A stretch of DNA of 64,000 bases from Thermatribacter velox (GCF_038396615.1 NZ_CP121689.1:818001-882000); one strand, 5' to 3'. Counted from the first letter of the stretch, positions 35,338-44,263 are shown. Notes: a model not told the origin generated them from the letters alone. Numbers and translations are program-made.

Positions 35338-36002
35338 GAAAATACAAAATAGCTCTGGTGGATGATCACCCCATTTTTGTTTCTGGCCTGCGCAAGCTTC
35401 TTGAAGAGGAAGAGGATTTTGAGGTGGTTTGTGTCGCTTACAGCTATCAGGAGGCTCTAAGAAAAATCCCTGAGCAAGAAGTGGACCTGGTGATTCTGGA
35501 TATCAATCTTTCCGGTGAAGATGGCATCCAGGTTTTGCGTAAATTGCGCAAAGACAATCCTGACCTTCCGGTGCTTATGCTCACTGTGGAGGAGAGCGAA
35601 GAGGTTATCTACCGTGCAGTTAGAGAAGGAGCCCGGGGTTATATCTTGAAGCATTCCTCTCCCGAACGCCTTTTGAAAAGCATTCGGGCTTGCCTTTCTG
35701 GAGAAGTGCTACTGGATTCCGGGGTGTATATGAAAGTGCTTGAGATGATGCGCAAGGAAGACCCCGAAGAGGAAAGGTCGCTCCTTTTTGAGCGGTTATC
35801 CCCAAGAGAAATAGAGATTGCCCGGTTAATAGCACAAGGAAAAAGCAACCGGGAAATTGCAGAACTACTCTATATAAGCGAAAGCACCGTCAAAAACCAC
35901 ATCAGTAATATCTTACGCAAGCTGGAACTGAAGGACCGGGTGGATATTGCTACTCTGGTCAGCCGGGCAAGGCTTACCGAAAGCCAAGAAAAAAGATCTT
36001 GA
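35334..36002 (+). CDS. NarL/FixJ-family response regulator
   Basis: 222 residues. Receiver domain with ALVDDHPIFVSGLRKLL (acidic pocket), phospho-acceptor Asp in VDLVILDINLSGEDG (about 54), and the Lys in GYILKHSSPE. The LuxR-type HTH is LSPREIEIARLIAQGKSNREIAELLYISESTVKNH (about 150-184). It is coupled to the upstream GAF kinase and shares a terminator with the converging symporter gene. Confidence 0.94.
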   Translation: MRKYKIALVDDHPIFVSGLRKLLEEEEDFEVVCVAYSYQEALRKIPEQEVDLVILDINLSGEDGIQVLRKLRKDNPDLPVLMLTVEESEEVIYRAVREGARGYILKHSSPERLLKSIRACLSGEVLLDSGVYMKVLEMMRKEDPEEERSLLFERLSPREIEIARLIAQGKSNREIAELLYISESTVKNHISNILRKLELKDRVDIATLVSRARLTESQEKRS

Positions 36003-36011
36003 CTTTTGCTT

Positions 36012-36048
36012 TCTCCTTGCTCCGGGTTAAACGTCCGGAGCAAGGAGA
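36012..36048. terminator. Hairpin between converging genes
   Basis: TCTCCTTGCTCCGG (36012-36025) and CCGGAGCAAGGAGA (36035-36048) form a perfect 14-bp stem with a 9-base loop between the NarL regulator (+) and the symporter (-). Only short T or A runs flank it, so it is a plausible two-way terminator without a strong U-tract. Confidence 0.6.
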
Positions 36049-36061
36049 AAATCCGTTTCTA

Positions 36062-37661
36062 TTACTTTTCTATTCCGTTAAAGCAGTTTTTGAGGTGTTC
36101 CGGGTCTGGCTTTTTAGTGAAGGCGCTCACCAGGATGGTGACCACAGCTGAAAGGGGTAAGGCTACCACTATGGGGTCGACTACGTTCCAGGGGTATCCC
36201 CATAGAGCAGGCCTTCCAAAGATTGCCTGACACACCCGCAGTACGCTTGACTCTTTCTCGTGGACAAAGAGGAACCAGAACATACTGGCGAAAAAGCCGA
36301 CCAGCATTCCGGCTATTGCTCCTGCCTTGGTTATCTTTTTCGAGTAGATGCCACCCACATACATGGGGAGAAAAGCAGAGGCGCATAGGCCGAAGAAAAG
36401 AGCAGTTCCTCGGGCGATGATTGCCGAGCCCGCTCCGTAAAAGCGGGGTAAACCCCAAGCCAAAAAGGTACTGAACAGTATTGCTATCGAAGTTCCCAGG
36501 CGACTCACTCCGATGGTGCTTTTTCTATGTAGTGAGGCTTCCACCACGTCTCTACTCAGGGCGGTACCCATGGGTATGGTATTGACTACTCATGGTGGAC
36601 ATAGCGGCGGCAAAAAGAGTGACCAGAAAGAGCACGTTGAACCAGGCAGGCATAGCGCTCTGAATGAAAAGCGGAATTATGGCATCCACGTTTTTGTTAG
36701 CGGCAAGAAAAGATATTTGACCCATGGTGCGGAAAAAGTATACATTGGAGAGCGGTCCTACCACAAAGGCCACACCGGTCATAGCCAGAATAAATATTCC
36801 TCCCACCAAGGTTGCTCGGTTTAACTCCCGGCTGCTTCGCACGGTCATAAAACGTACTACAAGCTGGGGTTGGGCAAGTACACCTATACCCACTCCAAGG
36901 ATGATAGTTGAAAGCACTGTCCACCACAGGTTGGAACCAAAAGCAGGGAAATGGGTGAAACCTCGGTGACCAGCCGCACCCATGATTTCCACTATTTTGG
37001 GATTAAGCTGGTAGAGGGACTCATGAGCATTAACCACTCCTCCCAGCTTTACATAAGTGAGAACCAGAAGAAAAATCATTCCCAAAAACATGATGGTTCC
37101 CTGGAAGGCGTCGGCATACATAACTCCTTTCAGACCGCCCATCACAACGTATATGGCTACAATGGCTGAAAAGATAAAGAGAGCTGTTTCATAATTCATT
37201 CCCAGGTTGACCACCAAAAACTGAGCTGCTCCCATGAGCACTGCGGCAGTGTAGATGGGCATGAAGAGAAAAATCACAATTCCGCTGAATATCTGGATAA
37301 ATCGGGATTGAAAGCGCTTGCCCAAAAGTTCGGGCAAAGTGTGGCTGTCCAAGTTGTAGCCCATAGCCCGGGTGCGGTGTCCAAAGAAGACAAAAGCAAT
37401 GAATATTCCCACAAAAATATTCAAAAAGGTAAGCCAGAGAAGACTCATTCCAAAAAGTGCCGCTGCCCCTCCGAAGCCCACAATTGCAGAGGTACTTATA
37501 AAAGTTGCCCCATAGGACATGGCCATGACATAGGGATGAGCTTCTCTTCCTGCCAGGAGATAATCAGTGGTGGTCTTGGTGCGCCGGTACCCCACGTATC
37601 CCAGGTAGCCGGTAATCACCAGATACGCCAGAACAATAAGAAGAATGCCGATTTGATTCAT
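36062..37661 (-). pseudogene. Sodium:solute symporter (SSS family), split by a frameshift
   Basis: Two abutting minus-strand frames make one SSS transporter: 37661-36552 (start to residue about 365) and 36571-36062 (C-terminal 169 residues). Together they give about 530 residues and roughly 13 membrane segments, with family strings GYLLAGR-like TTTDYLLAGREAHPYVMAMSYGA, SAIVGFGGAAALFG and MSTMSSQYHT. The first frame runs out as HGYRPE-stop. Removing one C from the minus-strand ACCCATGGG at 36574-36572 restores SSQYHT-MGTALSRDV, the normal SSS sequence. It is either an inactivating single-base insertion or a sequencing error. AAGGGAGGGG precedes the ATG. Confidence 0.85.
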
Positions 37662-37676
37662 CTTCGCCCCTCCCTT

Positions 37677-37847
37677 TTACTCTTCAATCTCTTCTTCTTC
37701 CTCTTCCCAACGCAACACCTTTTCAGAGCTCACCGCTTCCTCCCCGCCCCGGTTCCAGTTCAGAGCGCCATAAACAACACAGAGCAGGGTGCTGGCAATG
37801 CACAGGATAATAGATAAACCTGTCCAGAAATCGTGCAGTCCAAACAA
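37677..37847 (-). CDS. Symporter small accessory protein (56 aa)
   Basis: TTG at 37847, preceded by AAGGGAGGG, encodes 56 residues: MFGLHDFWTGLSIILCIAS, a single membrane helix (about 9-27), then VVYGALNWNRGGEE and an acidic tail of Glu runs. This matches the short proteins that precede some SSS symporters, with the typical YGxLNWNxGGE motif. The stop lies 15 bases before the symporter ATG, so the two are co-transcribed. I found it by reading the minus strand directly. Confidence 0.8.
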   Translation of the reverse strand: MFGLHDFWTGLSIILCIASTLLCVVYGALNWNRGGEEAVSSEKVLRWEEEEEEIEE

Positions 37848-37936
37848 AGCGAACCCTCCCTTGGTTAATGATTTTCAATTCTACCAAAAAAGTAGGAAAG
37901 TGCAAATGTTTTTACTTGTGAGCTTGACGGCTCTGG

Positions 37937-37942
37937 TATAAT
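37937..37942 (+). promoter_or_regulatory. Extended -10 promoter before the HAD phosphatase gene
   Basis: TGG-TATAAT at 37934-37942 with no good -35 at the right distance. GGAGGAGG at about 37961-37968 is the ribosome site for the ATG at 37975. Confidence 0.55.
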
Positions 37943-37974
37943 GAAGGGCTGATAATTTTTGGAGGAGGTAACAT

Positions 37975-38643
37975 ATGCTTAGGGCATTACTTTTCGATAT
38001 AGATGGTACGCTCACCGATACTAACCGCCTGGTGGCTCAGGGTTTAGCTAAGGTGTATCATGATTTTTCAGGCAAATTGTTCCCAGAAGCCTTCTTTTAT
38101 CCCTTGATTGGGCTTCCAGGCTTTGAAACCATGAAGCGCTTAGGAGTTCCACCCAAACTTTGGGAAACGTTCTCAAGGAGATGGCAGCGGTGCGTGGATG
38201 AAAAAATTTGTGATGCCAATCTCTTCCCTGAAGTGGAAGAGGTTGTAAGGGAGCTTCATGCAAGAGGCCTTTTTCTGGGGTTAATTACTGCCAAATTACG
38301 CAGGGAATTTGAAGCCCAGTTTGGAAGGTTTCCTATTAGCAGGTTGTTTAGAGTTGCTGTATGTGCTGATGAGGTGCAACACCCCAAGCCTTATCCAGAA
38401 CCCCTGATGGCGGCCTGTGAGAAGCTGGGAGTGCAAAAAGAAGAGGTTCTTTTCGTTGGTGATACCGTGTATGACCTTCTTGCAGCGCGGTCGCTACCTT
38501 GCGCTTTTGCCTTTGCCAAGTGGGGTGCCCTGTTGCCGGAGAAAGTCCTGGATTTGCGTCCGGAATATGTTCTTGAACGGCCGAGGGACCTTCTTGCACT
38601 GGTTGAAAAAGTGGAGATTATGTTGACCGCTCAGAACCTTTGA
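37975..38643 (+). CDS. HAD-superfamily hydrolase (phosphoglycolate-phosphatase-like)
   Basis: 222-residue HAD phosphatase. Motif I FDIDGTLTDT (nucleophile Asp about 8), motif II near LGLITAKLRREF, motif III/IV HPKPYPEPLMAA and FVGDTVYDLLAAR. The helical cap is between motifs I and II. Similar to Gph/PGP or pyrophosphatase PpaX types; the substrate is uncertain. Its 3' end overlaps the converging DUF72 gene by 26 bases. Confidence 0.85.
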   Translation: MLRALLFDIDGTLTDTNRLVAQGLAKVYHDFSGKLFPEAFFYPLIGLPGFETMKRLGVPPKLWETFSRRWQRCVDEKICDANLFPEVEEVVRELHARGLFLGLITAKLRREFEAQFGRFPISRLFRVAVCADEVQHPKPYPEPLMAACEKLGVQKEEVLFVGDTVYDLLAARSLPCAFAFAKWGALLPEKVLDLRPEYVLERPRDLLALVEKVEIMLTAQNL

Positions 38644-39358
38644 GAAGCAGCGCTTTCATCTCTAAGGCGTTTTCATACATGAAAGTATTGTTGAAAAATA
38701 GAAAACATTCTTTTTCTGGCAATCGTTTTATTCTCTGCACCAGTTCCTGGAGCTCGGTTTCTGAGTACCGGTAGTGGTATTTTCCCTTTCCGTGCAGTCT
38801 GAAGTAATAGACCTTGCCTGCAGTTGGTCTTTCCTGGAAGGGATCGACCACGTGGACGAGGTCGAAGTCCTGGCAGATTTTCTGGATTAGCTCTTCCGGC
38901 CATCCCCCACGGAGTTCAAGACCGAAGAGCAACTCTTGTGGCCTTTCCTGGTTAGCGCTTTCGAAAAAACTCTGGAGGTTTTTCAGGTTTTCTCCGCTGG
39001 GCTTGAAGGAAGGAGGGCACTGGAATATCAGAGCTTTTGCTTCTAAGACTTTTGCCAGCAGGAGGGAATGCCGGTAAGCGAATTCCACCTCTTCGGTAGG
39101 TTTAAAGAAACCCAGGTTTTCCTTTCGGAAATCTTCAGGAAGCTTTGACCTGCGATAAGTAGGCGACGTAGAGGAATGAGTGATTATCTGGTTGGCTTTC
39201 ATGGTAAATGTAAAGCCAGGAGGGGCTTCAGATTTCAGGCGGGCAATTTTTGCCTCGTTCACCAGGTGGTAAAAAGTTTCCTGAATTTCCACTCCGTCCA
39301 GGTTCTGGAAGATGAGCTCTCTCTTTTTGGGGAAGCCGCAGACTCCGGTGTAAATCAT
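38618..39358 (-). CDS. DUF72 domain protein
   Basis: 246 residues of the DUF72 TIM-barrel-like family (YecE-like). The pattern runs IYTGVCGFPKKRE, VEIQETFYHL, PPGFTFTMKANQIITHSST, LIFQCPPSFKPSGENL, YYFRLHGKGKYHYRYSETEL, and FLFFNNTFMYENAL near the C-terminus. Function is unknown. It starts 5 bases after the glycosidase gene on the same strand. Confidence 0.88.
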   Translation of the reverse strand: MIYTGVCGFPKKRELIFQNLDGVEIQETFYHLVNEAKIARLKSEAPPGFTFTMKANQIITHSSTSPTYRRSKLPEDFRKENLGFFKPTEEVEFAYRHSLLLAKVLEAKALIFQCPPSFKPSGENLKNLQSFFESANQERPQELLFGLELRGGWPEELIQKICQDFDLVHVVDPFQERPTAGKVYYFRLHGKGKYHYRYSETELQELVQRIKRLPEKECFLFFNNTFMYENALEMKALLLKGSERST

Positions 39359-39362
39359 TGTT

Positions 39363-41099
39363 TCAGCGCAAAAGTAAGGCAGTTGATATTTTCCGCTCCC
39401 CCGTGGGGTCTGAAGGGAAGTTCAGCACCTTGCCCTGGAAGTAGAAAGTGACCGAACCACCCCCATCCAGGTTAAGAGCGTCAGTTACCTGGTATTTCTC
39501 CAGAAAGTTTACCAGCTGGTTGATGGTCAATCCCTGGCTGTGGCGGGGGTTTCTTCCGTCGACTACCAAAAAAAGAATTTCCCCCCGGGAAGTCTTGCCA
39601 ATCACTGTGCGGGGGTGTTCCTTTTCCACAATTTCCTGACGAAAGTCGCCAAAGGGTCCTTTTCGTCCCTCTCTGAAAAGGAGGGGACCACCGCTTATCA
39701 TGAAATTTACTTTTTTCCAGATTTCAGGGTCTCCTGACCGGGGAGCAAGCGTTATTTTCAAATTGATTTCTTCCCCGGGTTTCAGGTTTTCAAGCATCCA
39801 GGAGGCGCCTCGCCCCTGACCCTGTAGAACGATGGTACCCGGCTCTATGGAAGTTTTACCCTGGGTTGTTCCAATGCGAAAGATCCTTTTACTGCGCACT
39901 ATGCACTCAACACCTTTTTGTTCCGGTGTTTGAGGGCCGAATTCTGGAGTGTAGAAAACAAGTTCTTCACCGCGGTTTTTGCGGTTGATACCTGATACTG
40001 GGAAACTGTAACCCTTGGAAGTTATTACTTCAGCTTTGAAAACCACTTCTCCAATAACCATTTCGTTCTGGGGAGTAAAACCACAGACGAACCATCCTTC
40101 CTGTGGCTCTCGAAGAATTTTCCCATCAATCATCAGAAGGCCTATGGGAATTCCATCTGGAGTAAAGAAGCCTGCGTTTATGCCAAACAGGGCACCTTTT
40201 CGCCGGGCAAGGGAAGAAAGCGTTTCCCGCTCCAGCAGCTGGTCTTGGGCCAGTGCCAGAAAAATGGAGCGCTTTGATTTTTGAGGGTCGAAAAGGAGTG
40301 CAAGAGAGAAAAGGGGACCGGGTTTTCCGGCCTTCAGATATACCGGGAAAGAATTGAAGCCCTGTTTTTTCAAACGTGAAGCAGTAAGGCTCAACTCTTC
40401 TTTGTCAACTGGCCCCACTCTTACCTTGAAAAGCCCATCCTCGAACTGTACTGAAGTGGAATAGTTGAGTTCTTTTAGCCACTGGCTCACCCGTTTTGCC
40501 TTTTCTTCTTCTGAAAAAGCGCCCACCTGAAGAAAGATGCCTTCTCCGAATGTTTCACCAGGTAACCCTTCTTTGTATACCTTGAGGGTCAGGCCGGGTT
40601 CAATTTCCCGGGTGTATTCAAAGCGTACCCCTTCCCTCTGGTAATTTTTGAGCCGTTCCTTCAAGTATTCGAATTCTTTTCTGGTTAAAAAGTCGAAAAG
40701 ACGCAGCTTACCCTCTGCATCGCCCTTCAAAAGGGGTGGAGAAAGGAGGGTAGCAAGAACGCTCACTTTCGCTTCTCTGGATTCTGCAGGAAACTCCAGC
40801 TTGCCAAATCCCCTCAGGTCCTCTTCGGTGAGAAAAGAAGCAAGGTAATCATAACCCATAGCTCTGAGTATGGTTTCCACCGCTTCGTAACGAGTGAGAG
40901 GATTTTCTTTCGCTTCACTGATTACCGCAGGCTGGAAAGCAAGTGTTTCTTTTAAAAAGGCATTGAGCTCTTCCCTGGTAACTGATTCTGCACAGAAAAC
41001 ACTAAGGGAGCAGAAAAAAAGGAACGCTACCAACAAGAAGGCAAGTACCGGCCTTATAAGCAACGAGCGTGCAATTCTTTTTTTGGCTACGTTTGACAA
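39363..41099 (-). CDS. Exported phosphodiester glycosidase (NAGPA) with SPOR domain
   Basis: 578-residue secreted protein. Signal peptide about 13-37 (RPVLAFLLVAFLFFCSLSVFCA). Then an N-terminal helical region reminiscent of an SLH-like repeat (RYEAVETILRAMGYDYLASF), a SPOR-type domain (IFLQVGAFSEEEKAKRVSQWLKEL...FKVRVGPV) that would bind denuded peptidoglycan, and a C-terminal NAGPA domain (GALFGINAGFFTPDG, GRNPRHSQGLTINQLVNFLEKYQV, DALNLDGGGSVTF). The open frame extends to 41273; the TTG at 41099 gives a normal signal peptide. The promoter is weak (TGC-TACAAT at about 41119-41114). Confidence 0.85.
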   Translation of the reverse strand: MSNVAKKRIARSLLIRPVLAFLLVAFLFFCSLSVFCAESVTREELNAFLKETLAFQPAVISEAKENPLTRYEAVETILRAMGYDYLASFLTEEDLRGFGKLEFPAESREAKVSVLATLLSPPLLKGDAEGKLRLFDFLTRKEFEYLKERLKNYQREGVRFEYTREIEPGLTLKVYKEGLPGETFGEGIFLQVGAFSEEEKAKRVSQWLKELNYSTSVQFEDGLFKVRVGPVDKEELSLTASRLKKQGFNSFPVYLKAGKPGPLFSLALLFDPQKSKRSIFLALAQDQLLERETLSSLARRKGALFGINAGFFTPDGIPIGLLMIDGKILREPQEGWFVCGFTPQNEMVIGEVVFKAEVITSKGYSFPVSGINRKNRGEELVFYTPEFGPQTPEQKGVECIVRSKRIFRIGTTQGKTSIEPGTIVLQGQGRGASWMLENLKPGEEINLKITLAPRSGDPEIWKKVNFMISGGPLLFREGRKGPFGDFRQEIVEKEHPRTVIGKTSRGEILFLVVDGRNPRHSQGLTINQLVNFLEKYQVTDALNLDGGGSVTFYFQGKVLNFPSDPTGERKISTALLLR

Positions 41100-41149
41100 T
41101 GCAATCACGACCTTATTGTAGCATCGATATGGGTTTTCAAAAAGGTGAA

Positions 41150-41197
41150 AATAGGACTTTTTTCCCATAGCAATATTTTCTGGACTGCGGTTACAAT
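41150..41197 (+). promoter_or_regulatory. Operator-like element and -10 before the receiver gene
   Basis: AATAGGACTT at 41150-41159 with TTCCCAT at 41162-41168 forms an imperfect inverted repeat (ATAGGA-N5-TTCCCAT). TACAAT at 41192-41197 is the -10, 42 bases after the start of the element. A weaker copy, TATGGGTTTT, lies exactly 22 bases upstream at 41128. The same arrangement recurs before lipoprotein genes at 41.9, 47.0 and 48.9 kb. Confidence 0.6.
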
Positions 41198-41232
41198 GCT
41201 GAAAAGTTGTTTTACCGGAGGGTGAGTTCAGT

Positions 41233-41637
41233 TTGAGAGCAGCCGCTGAGGTTTGCAAGAAGGAGGAAGTCAAGGTTTTTCTGATAGATGATAACCGCTT
41301 TTTGCTGGAGAGCCTGCAGTTTTTAATAGAGAATCAACCCGGCATGAAAGTGGTGGGAAAAAGCACCAGGGGCAAGGGAGTTTTGAATTTGCTCCACAAG
41401 CTCAGGCCTGATGTGATCGTTCTCGACGTTCGGCTTCAAGATACAGACGGTTTAACCCTTCTTGAAGAGCTCAAAAAAAACTTGCCGGTTCCGGTTATCA
41501 TGCTCAGCATGTATGAAGAGTACCGCGACGAGGCTCTACGCAGAGGAGCCTATGCCTACCTTGTCAAGGGAAGAGATGCTAACGAGCTCTACAACATGCT
41601 CCGTGAGGCCTCGCAAAAGGTGGATTATCAGGAGTAA
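41233..41637 (+). CDS. Stand-alone receiver-domain protein
   Basis: 134-residue CheY-like receiver with no output domain. Acidic pair in VFLIDDNRFLLESL, phospho-acceptor Asp in DVIVLDVRLQDTDG, Ser in PVIMLSMYEE, and Lys in AYLVKGRDA. It resembles the receiver half of NarL-type regulators with the HTH missing. The TTG start follows GGAGGGTGAG. It is divergent from the exported glycosidase and upstream of the first tail-bearing lipoprotein. A paralogue sits at 56.0 kb. It may act as phosphate sink or protein-protein switch for the nearby kinases. Confidence 0.85.
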   Translation: MRAAAEVCKKEEVKVFLIDDNRFLLESLQFLIENQPGMKVVGKSTRGKGVLNLLHKLRPDVIVLDVRLQDTDGLTLLEELKKNLPVPVIMLSMYEEYRDEALRRGAYAYLVKGRDANELYNMLREASQKVDYQE

Positions 41638-41772
41638 CTGCGCCTTTTGATAAATTTCATCTAAACAGTCCTGCTTTCTCTCTTTTCTCTCGTTTGGTTA
41701 CTCATTTTCGCTCAACTCCATAAAAAACAGGATATTCTGTGAACAACGGTTACAAATTGTACTGGACATGGA

Positions 41773-41841
41773 AATAGGAGTTGAGGAACCTTAAAATAGT
41801 ACTTTCGGGCGATGGTTTTTGAATCCAGGACTCTCTAAACT
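41773..41841 (+). promoter_or_regulatory. Tandem operator-like repeats and -10 before lipoprotein A
   Basis: AATAGGAGTT (41773-41782) and AATAGTACTT (41795-41804) are spaced exactly 22 bases. TAAACT at 41836-41841 lies 41 bases after the start of the second copy, in the place of the -10 at the related promoters. The remaining part of the 238-base gap (41638-41772) shows no gene. Confidence 0.55.
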
Positions 41842-41875
41842 TGTATTCAAACTTTGAAGGAAGGGAGTCTTGGAA

Positions 41876-44263
41876 ATGTCAAGGAAATATTATCTTCTTG
41901 TAGCCTCTTTACTCCTTCTCCTCCTCCTCTTCCTCACTGGCTGCCTGCAACAGGGAGCTCAGTTTGGTTCTCCAGGAGGAGTAAGTATTCAGGGTAAAGT
42001 GGCAGTACCTGATTCAAATTGTGTGGTTTCTTCCTGTGCTAATCCTCAGGTTTCCTCAGGCAATGAGCCTGCACCAGAGGTCAAGGTAAGTCTCATGGGA
42101 GAAAACGGCAACAACCTGGTCACCTACACCAACCAGTGTGGTGAGTATGAGGTATCTGGTGCTCAGGATTCCTGCTACATCCTCTATGCCAAAGTGAAAG
42201 AAAACATGTGGGTGAAGCAGGGAATCATTCCTGAGGGAAGTAACTACAATGCTGGTGAAGCCAATGCCTACACCACTGCTCAAGTGATCATCTATGAAGT
42301 TGCCAAACAGCTCTACCCAGACCAGGTACAGTGCAGTGACATACCAGCATTTGTTCCCACCCCAGAGCTCATAGAAGCAGTAGAGAATGCTCTCAAAGCA
42401 TGTCGTGATGCCCAGCAGGATGCAACCGTTGCCCAGCTTGCCTCAGCGATTGTGCGCAACCTCTTTGGTGCACCAGGTGGAGGAGTACCGGGTGGTGGAA
42501 TAGTTATCGTGACTGGTGGTGGAGGCAATGGTGGTGGAACTACGACTGAGGAGACCTATCGCATTGAGGGTTATGTTTGGGAAGACAAAAATAAAAACGG
42601 AAGCATGGATTCTGGTGAAGGCAAACCTAATGTGGTTGTTTATCTCACTGGTCCAGTCAATAGAACCACGATGACAGATAGCGATGGTAAATATGTTTTC
42701 GATAACCTACCCGCTGGAAACTATGTCATATCCATTGACCCCCCAGAGGGTTATACCAGCACTCCGCCACCGAATAGCATAACCGTTACTCTGAATGCGG
42801 ATAGTCTGAACAACAATTTCCTGTTGCAACCTATTCCTGGCTCAATAAGCGGTAGTGTTTACCTTGCTGGCACAACGATAGGAGCTAACGGAGTTAAAAT
42901 AAAGCTTACTGGAGGCGGAGTCTCGCGATTGGATAGCACTGAACCTGATGGTTCTTTCGCGTTTCTCGATTTGGTGGCTGGTGAAAACTACACTCTTGAA
43001 GTTGTAGGGATTCCTTCAGAATACGACGGTTACACAGCTTCCCCACTTACCAGGGTAGTGAGCAATCTTCCTGCAGGTGGTGTAACGAATCAGGTGTTTT
43101 ACCTTATACCACCTGAAAAACCACTGTATTCCATTTCTGGATTTGTGTTTGAGGATAAGCCGGGTGGTACTACTGGTCAATATGATTCGGGATTGGGAGA
43201 AGGGGTGGACGGTGTAACTGTTAAGCTGCGCCAAGGAAATAAAGGGGGAGCAATTTGGTGGGAATATGTAACCAAGAACGGTGGCAAATACTTTTTCGCT
43301 AATCTTCCAGCCGGTCAGTATTATGTAGAAATTGATAGCAGTACGTTACCTTACGATATGACTATCAAAGCACCAAACCCACCATGGTACAATTTTAATC
43401 TCCAAGGTAATGTTTATAACCAGAACTTCTGGTTGGTTAGCAATCCAAAGTGTGACTTAACAATAAGTGGCAGGGTTGTTGGAGAAACCTGTGATGGTTA
43501 CAAAGGTCAAGAAGGAGTTAAGGTAAAGTTATGGAAACAGGAGAATAGTGGTTATACTTTTACTAAAGAAGTCACTACTAATTCGAATGGTTACTACACA
43601 TTTACTGGTCTATGTAAGGGTATCTACAAAGTTGCCCTGGTGACCGATGAAGATAGATTGGTCAACGGTTATCCAGTTGTAAATCCAAAGGAGCATATTA
43701 GGGAAGTTAATAATTCCGTTTCTGGCTTGGACTTTACGTTAAAATGCGAGGAAACACTGCCCTGCCAGTGCATTAAGAACATTGAATTGCCCAAAAACTA
43801 CATTAAATTCGAGGTTTCTCATCCAGGTAATGATACATATTTTAAATACACCTGGGTAGATGGTGTGCCGGACTATTTGCAGGGTTATACAGAGGGATGG
43901 TGCGTAGATACCGAACACACTATAACCCCTAATAAGGAGTACACTGGTCTAATGCTTTCCAGCATTCCTGGTCCCTCTATTTATACTCAAGCGCAGTGGA
44001 ATAAAGTCAATTACATAATTAACAAGAGACACCAACCGAGACACCAACCAGGGAATAATTATTCGTGGGAAGAAGTGCAGAATGCTATCTGGGCAGTACT
44101 TGGACAAACGACTTTAAATTCAGGGGATCCTGGTTATGATCTTTGGCAGGATGCAGAACAAAACGGAGGTAATTACACCCCAAGATCTGGTGAATGGGCT
44201 GCCGCTCTGATAGTTCCAATCAGCGATCCTTCTCAGTTGATAATTGTCGAGGTAGATCCATGA
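41876..44263 (+). CDS. Surface lipoprotein A with SdrD-B-like repeats and C-terminal thioester (TQXA) domain
   Basis: 795-residue lipoprotein. Signal peptide and lipobox LTGC (Cys about 23). About 30-205: the shared anchor module, with a CNA-B/carboxypeptidase-regulatory-like fold then NAYTTAQVIIYEVAKQLYP. A Gly-rich hinge follows (about 200-222). About 225-640: four SdrD-B/CNA-B-like domains, each opening IxGxVxED or similar and closing with YxFxNLPAGxY (the fourth is C-rich). About 645-795: GYTEGWCVDTEHTI and, about 95 residues on, EEVQNAIWAVLGQ, matching the Cys and Gln motifs of thioester adhesin domains. AAGGGAG supports the ATG at 41876 over the TTG at 41870. Followed by a strong terminator. 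Domain assignments are by eye. Confidence 0.8.
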   Translation: MSRKYYLLVASLLLLLLLFLTGCLQQGAQFGSPGGVSIQGKVAVPDSNCVVSSCANPQVSSGNEPAPEVKVSLMGENGNNLVTYTNQCGEYEVSGAQDSCYILYAKVKENMWVKQGIIPEGSNYNAGEANAYTTAQVIIYEVAKQLYPDQVQCSDIPAFVPTPELIEAVENALKACRDAQQDATVAQLASAIVRNLFGAPGGGVPGGGIVIVTGGGGNGGGTTTEETYRIEGYVWEDKNKNGSMDSGEGKPNVVVYLTGPVNRTTMTDSDGKYVFDNLPAGNYVISIDPPEGYTSTPPPNSITVTLNADSLNNNFLLQPIPGSISGSVYLAGTTIGANGVKIKLTGGGVSRLDSTEPDGSFAFLDLVAGENYTLEVVGIPSEYDGYTASPLTRVVSNLPAGGVTNQVFYLIPPEKPLYSISGFVFEDKPGGTTGQYDSGLGEGVDGVTVKLRQGNKGGAIWWEYVTKNGGKYFFANLPAGQYYVEIDSSTLPYDMTIKAPNPPWYNFNLQGNVYNQNFWLVSNPKCDLTISGRVVGETCDGYKGQEGVKVKLWKQENSGYTFTKEVTTNSNGYYTFTGLCKGIYKVALVTDEDRLVNGYPVVNPKEHIREVNNSVSGLDFTLKCEETLPCQCIKNIELPKNYIKFEVSHPGNDTYFKYTWVDGVPDYLQGYTEGWCVDTEHTITPNKEYTGLMLSSIPGPSIYTQAQWNKVNYIINKRHQPRHQPGNNYSWEEVQNAIWAVLGQTTLNSGDPGYDLWQDAEQNGGNYTPRSGEWAAALIVPISDPSQLIIVEVDP
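42428..42534 (+). repeat. 107-bp segment identical to 47571-47677
   Basis: The end of the anchor-module coding sequence (from GTTGCCCAGC to GGCAATGGTGG) is base-for-base identical in lipoproteins A and B. The preceding ~500 bp align without gaps at offset 5143 but with many silent differences. Identity stops exactly where the tails diverge. Confidence 0.9.

Noticed and set aside
41120-41200. Sigma-54 promoter before the receiver gene
   Set aside because: No TGGCAC-N5-TTGC pattern; the TACAAT at 41192 and the repeated element explain the region better.
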